A stretch of DNA of 64,000 nucleotides from Cynocephalus volans (Eukaryota > Chordata > Mammalia > Dermoptera > Cynocephalidae): the NCBI RefSeq assembly GCF_027409185.1, contig NC_084462.1, positions 83,004,179-83,068,178 on the forward strand. Direction: 5' to 3'. The position numbers were made by a program, and so were the translations under genes. Shown piece after piece: positions 60,191-64,000 of the stretch (its first letter is position 1; the number at the start of each line of letters is the position of its first letter). The notes below the pieces were generated by a model. That model worked only from the letters and a program-made list of their open reading frames with translations. It had not been told where the DNA came from and searched no databases.

Positions 60191-60252
60191 ACAGAAAATC
60201 CAAGAATGGAGAGACCATATACATTTAAGGATTTTGTTCTTCATCCAAGAAG
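60191..60252 (+). CDS. NEDD4: NEDD4 exon, C2 (TENPRMERPYTFKDFVLHPR)
   Basis: The 62-bp exon has a TTTATTCTAG acceptor and an AAG|GTCAGT donor. It encodes TENPRMERPYTFKDFVLHPR and the first two bases of the next Ser codon. Met replaces the Leu I recall in human LERPY. YTFKDFVLHPR is characteristic of the NEDD4 C2 domain. Confidence 0.95.
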
Positions 60253-62065
60253 GTCAGTGAATATAAAATAATAGTATATTAAGTTTTTCTCTCATCATTA
60301 TACCTTATAGTAGCCTCTTTGGAAATTCAGGATTTAAACCTAAATAAATAAGCCATTTCTAAATATTATATTATTTTTTTAAAGCTTTATTGTTATTCCT
60401 GATAAAGAAGTACTATAAGACATTGAAAAAAATTCTGAAAATACAGAAGAATGGTCACATCCCTTTGGGAAAGATTTGCCCTCCTAATATTTTTATCAGA
60501 CTAGAAGGCTGAAATTTATCATTATTTTGTATTTATTTTATATCTTAAAGTACATGTAATTTTGTCATACCATGCTTTAAAAAAATCACAAACATCAATT
60601 CATCTAAAACCAATATCCAAATTGACATGCCCAAAGCCAATTTCAGAAAAACCTAACTATGTTTTGCATACTTTCATTTAAAAAAGTATTTCAGAAGACT
60701 CAAATATTAAGAAAATAACATGAGAAAAGACTGGAATCTATAACCCAAGTTGCATGTTCATAATTCTATTTTCCTAGATTGAACTACTTGATTATTTCAG
60801 AAATTTTGAATTTAGGTTGTAAGTAAAACTCCTTTTGATCTTCTGTACCACATAGTCAAGTAAAATCTAGTCAGAATATGTGTGTGGATTTACTGTCGAA
60901 AAGGTCAAAGTAAAGCAGAGAAAGGACATCTGTGAAAATAGCAGTATTTATCTTGTTTTTTATAAACTACAGAATGCATTTGAAAAATGTACTATTGGAG
61001 CTTAAAAATGATTTTTAAATGATTTTTTAAAATTACTCTTTGTAATATAAATTTTAAAACAAAAGAGTGTTCTCTGACTTTTAATGATTACTCTCTATAA
61101 GAGAAGTAATTGATTTCTGTAGAAGTCTAGAATATAAATCTTTTTTTTTTAAATTTCAGACTAATTGTGACATTCCCGTACCAAGAATAACTAAATAAAT
61201 ATTTTTTATTTGGTTGCCCTAGTAGCCTGCTTTCCAATTTGTCAATTACTTTCTACTATCTTTATCTTTAAAAAATATAAAATGTGTATCTTCTGTCTTC
61301 ATTGGGTATTTTTTCCCCATTAGATATTATTGCAAGTTCATAAGGAACTTTATTCAGATAGAAAATGTACTACATTCCTAGACTTGTTTGAGCCCTTATA
61401 GTCGAGACCCACAGGCTTATTTTTAAATTGGAAAAACATGAAACATACAATTGTAGAGAGACTTTTCAACAAAACATTATCTGAGCACATTTTCTATATC
61501 TGTCTTTTATACCAACAAGTCAGAGTGTTCACACCTCCTTAAATATGGAGACAAGCCACAGTATTGGCCTTGGAAATAAGCATTGGAGAATTTACTGATC
61601 AGTAAATTTGCCCAACTCCATGAGAACTATATAGAGAACAACTAAAAAGATTAAGGAAGGTTTGGGGTGGGAGTGAGAGGTGCGTGATCTCTTAAAGACA
61701 GGATAAAAGGATTAGGACTCTTTTGTCTAGAAATACAAAGGGTAATTGGTTATGTAACTGATACCTGTAAAAATCACCCAAAAAAATCTATATAGAAAGC
61801 TAGGACAAACAAGGATTTCTTAAGTAAATCTCAGAATGCTAGAATTAGTGGTGGTAATAGATAGAATCAAGCCTTAAGTTAGAAGCTTATGAAAGACAGA
61901 TTTAAAAAAAAAAAAAAAGATTTAAAATAGTACTACAGTGGGCAGCAATTTTTAGCTTAGACAACTCATTATTCAAAGAGATAATACAGTATGAAAATAG
62001 ATAGGTAAATTCATGTATCACAGATTCAAACAGCTGTCAAAGAAGGTAGCAGGTTTCAGACAGTT
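60253..62065. other. NEDD4: Intron without recognised features
   Basis: AT-rich, with an A15-type run near 61905. Confidence 0.5.
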
Positions 62066-62790
62066 ATCATCCTATACAATATGGCCAGATTAGTATCCCT
62101 AAAACACATCTCTGAGGATACCTTTATCTATCCCCAAAGTTCTCAGTGGCTTCCTAACATGCAACACAAAGTCTAAAGTTCTCTCATTTCACATGACCTC
62201 ATCATCTAGACCATCCCTACCTCCTATACCCCCCCCTTTTTTTTTTAAAGATGACCGGTAAGGGTATCTTAACCCTTGACTTTGTGTTATCAGCTCCACG
62301 CTCACCCAAGTGAGCAAACTGGCCATCCCTATAGGGATCCGAACCTGTGGCCTTGGTGTTATCAGCACCGCACTCTCCCAAGTGAGCCACGGGCTGGCCC
62401 TTACACTCCCCTTAATGTGTCCTGTAATCCAGCCAAGGTCAACCGCTGTCCCTTCCTTCATTGCACCCCAGGCCTCCTATCTGTTTCCTTGCTCTCGCTC
62501 TTCTCTCCACCTGTGTGCCTTTCCCTCCACTGACACAGACCAAAATCCTCCCCGTTCTTCTAGCCCCAACTCAAACGCCAACTTCTCTTTGAAGTTCTTT
62601 TTGATCTTTCTCTTACACTTACTTAGCATTTTATTTATAGCATAACAATGATTTATTTATGTATGTTTCCTCTTTTTCTACCATTTATTCTTCTTCCTAC
62701 ATATCTTCCACACTGGAGCTTATCTTTGAATCTCCCCTAATAGATCTCCTAGTAGCTCGTAGGTGTTCAATAAACTTTTATTAAATGAAT
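62066..62790 (+). mobile_element. L2 LINE 3' end, interrupted by a CYN SINE
   Basis: AGTTCTCAGTGGCTTCCTAA, TTCTAGCCCCAACTCAAACG and AGGTGTTCAATAAACTTTTA, ATTAAATGAATG are sense L2 3' sequence. Its end is only 53 bp from the 62844 exon. Confidence 0.75.
62231..62400 (-). mobile_element. CYN-type tRNA-Ile-derived SINE (dimeric)
   Basis: T-run, GATGACCGGTAAGGGTATC, antisense GTTATCAGCACC and GAGTGAGCCACGGGCTGGCCC. Flanks are C-rich and no clean duplication is left. Confidence 0.85.
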
Positions 62791-62843
62791 GCTTTTCTTC
62801 CCAGCATCAAAGTTTTTATGAATAATTATTTTCTTTTCTACAG

Positions 62844-62946
62844 TCACAAATCAAGAGTTAAAGGTTATCTGAGATTAAAAATGACTTACTTACCTAAAAC
62901 CAATGGCTCAGAAGAAGATAATGCAGAACAGACTGAGGAATTAGAG
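62844..62946 (+). CDS. NEDD4: NEDD4 exon, end of C2 ([19 protein letters not shown])
   Basis: The 103-bp exon follows TTTTCTACAG and ends GAG|GTGAGA in phase 0. It completes Ser, then reads [45 protein letters not shown] is the last C2 strand; the acidic tail leads to the linker before WW1. It differs from recalled human at KTSGSEDD (here KTNGSEED) and EQAEE (here EQTEE). The following exon (PGWVVLDQ in human) is not in the remaining 1 kb. Confidence 0.95.
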
Positions 62947-63334
62947 GTGAGATTTAATGCTCATATTTGGTTAAACTTAAAAGAAAATATCCAATATTTT
63001 ATTTTACTATACTCTAAGAAAAATAACTTTATTCAATAAAGTTAATGTGTGCAATAAAGATTCTTTCCTGGATATTTATTTCACCCAAGCATTTATTTTC
63101 TTTCTTCTCTAAGGATATTTCTATAAAATGAATGGGAGAATGAGAGAGAGAGACACACACACATCAAGTGATCTAATAAAAAGCCATATTTATTTGGGGC
63201 AAGTCAAATTTAATAATTTTCATGATGACAGAATAAGAGGAAAGTGGAGGTCAGATATTTGGTTAAAGCTACATGCATCTGGGATGAGTGAAAAAGAGGC
63301 AGAGAGTATGTATTTGGAATAGAATTGGATGGGG

Positions 63335-63495
63335 ATTTGGAGACTGGAATCCCAATTCCAAGCGCTGCTGCTAGCCAGCCACATACCTGTGTGAGTAGCT
63401 GAAGTTCTGAACCTCAGGCTCTTCATTTGCACAGTGACAGGGTTGTGCCAGATGACCTCTACGGTTTCTTCTAGCAGAAATTTTTATTCTTTGAA
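63335..63495 (+). mobile_element. MIR3-like SINE
   Basis: GACTGGAATCCCAATTCCAA, CCTCAGGCTCTTCATTTGCA and CAGATGACCTCTACGGTTTC are in MIR3 order. The 390 bp between the 62946 donor and this element show only a GA/CA-rich spot near 63142. Confidence 0.65.
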
Positions 63496-63604
63496 AAGGG
63501 GACAAAAAGCACCTGCTCCTTGAGGTTACCCTTGAAGGCATATTTTCATCAAAAGGTAGCATCATATACTCAACATTTACTGAAAGCACACAGTGTACTG
63601 CACC

Positions 63605-63703
63605 AAATTGCTCTGGAGGGGTGTGTGTGTATTGCTCTGGAGAGGGGTGTGTGTGCGTGTGCGTGTGCGTGTGCGTGTGCGTGCGCGCGCGCGCGCGCAC
63701 GTG
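63605..63703. repeat. GT/GC alternating repeat with local duplication
   Basis: ATTGCTCTGGAGGGGTGTG at 63607 is repeated at 63631 with two extra bases. It is followed by (GTGTGC)n and then (GC)n to 63699, a strong Z-DNA-forming alternating purine-pyrimidine run. Confidence 0.9.
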
Positions 63704-63755
63704 CCTTCCTCGACAGTGTGCGCCTTCCTCGACAGTGTGCGCCTTCCTCGACAGT
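63704..63755. repeat. 19-bp minisatellite, about 3 copies
   Basis: CCTTCCTCGACAGTGTGCG recurs with a 19-bp period at 63704, 63723 and 63742 (last copy partial). The remaining bases to 64000 show nothing recognised. Confidence 0.9.
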
Positions 63756-64000
63756 CTTGCCTGTGTGCCTGAGGGTCTGCTTAGGTCTAGATAAGAACTG
63801 TGAAGCTGAGCGAGCTCCCCAAGGGCTGAGCTGTACCTCACATACCCACATGCCTTGAGAAAGAAAGCTCTAGGACAGGCAGTGAATTTGCAACAAAACT
63901 TTCTGGGAATTCTAAAAATGCATTAATGATATTTTGCTTTGCAGGGAAATCTATAATAGAAGGAAAGAACTTTTTTCCTCAAATCATAAAGTATAGGTAT

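Larger units (their letters stand above)
1573..62946 (+). other. NEDD4: NEDD4 gene, internal part (C2-domain exons plus the long-isoform start exon)
   Basis: The gene encodes a cytosolic HECT-type E3 ubiquitin ligase of C2-WW-HECT layout; C2 steers it to membranes, WW domains bind PY motifs in substrates, HECT transfers ubiquitin. Only the C2 part is in the window. Seven small exons read through in one frame (74+79+39+54+51+62+103 = 462 nt, 154 codons), each bounded by AG and GT, and their translation is nearly colinear with human NEDD4 from about residue 16 to 169. A separate 515-codon start exon lies between the fourth and fifth of these. Introns are 8.3 kb, 101 bp, 13.2 kb, 35.8 kb (28.4 kb from the long exon), 0.95 kb and 2.6 kb. 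Sequence such as GIGLAKKDILGAS and RDDFLGQVDVPLYPLP separates it from the paralogue NEDD4L; identification is from recalled protein sequence, not a search. Confidence 0.95.

Noticed and set aside
63371..63858. Frames of 93-156 codons with Ala-Cys, Arg-Ala or Thr-His runs
   Set aside because: They translate the GT/GC repeat in several frames.
1..64000. CRISPR arrays, operons, phage or bacterial defence genes
   Set aside because: The repeats are eukaryotic microsatellites and transposons, and the genes are split by GT-AG introns.

Overview
This is a mammalian nuclear genome window. It holds introns and small exons of one gene, NEDD4 (HECT-type E3 ubiquitin ligase), transcribed left to right. 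Seven small exons (1573-1646, 9946-10024, 10126-10164, 23349-23402, 59193-59243, 60191-60252, 62844-62946) join without a frame break into 154 codons of the N-terminal C2 domain. The WW and HECT exons and the canonical first exon lie outside the window. The species is probably a colugo (Dermoptera, e.g. Galeopterus). The reason is that seven tRNA-derived SINEs look like the tRNA-Ile-type CYN family I know only from colugos. The rest of the repeat content (MIR, L2, MER20, MER5A, old L1) is general placental.

The largest coding feature is a 1545-bp exon at 29212-30756. It is a separate start exon that encodes a Ser/Asn-rich, probably disordered 515-residue N-terminus and splices in phase 0 into the exon at 59193. 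It matches the long NEDD4 isoform known in human. Transcripts starting here skip the four upstream C2 exons, so the ordered N-terminal half of C2 is swapped for an unrelated segment. Its leader carries several upstream ATGs, two of which overlap the main start out of frame.

Everything else is intron. By region: 1-9945 is mostly old L1 with an LTR-like insert, L2 and MIR; 10165-23348 holds L2, two L1s in opposite orientation, a 1.7-kb retroelement with perfect 16-bp target duplications and no ORFs (15386-17094), more L1M and three further L2 or HAL1-like pieces; 23403-28859 is largely unique; 30757-59192 has L2 with a MER20 inside, an LTR-like block with a primer-binding-like site, a Ty3/gypsy-like integrase remnant, HAL1/L1 pieces, a second MER20 and a strong CTCF-type motif; 59244-64000 has L2, a MIR3 and a GT/GC repeat.

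A family of about 80-bp near-palindromic, TA-bordered elements occurs at least seven times, in both orientations. One copy is split by a CYN SINE and itself sits in an older L1/HAL1 remnant, giving a three-level nest. Nothing here suggests a bacterial, viral or defence system. The main novelty candidates are the ORF-less retroelement, the palindromic element family and the regulation of the long NEDD4 isoform.
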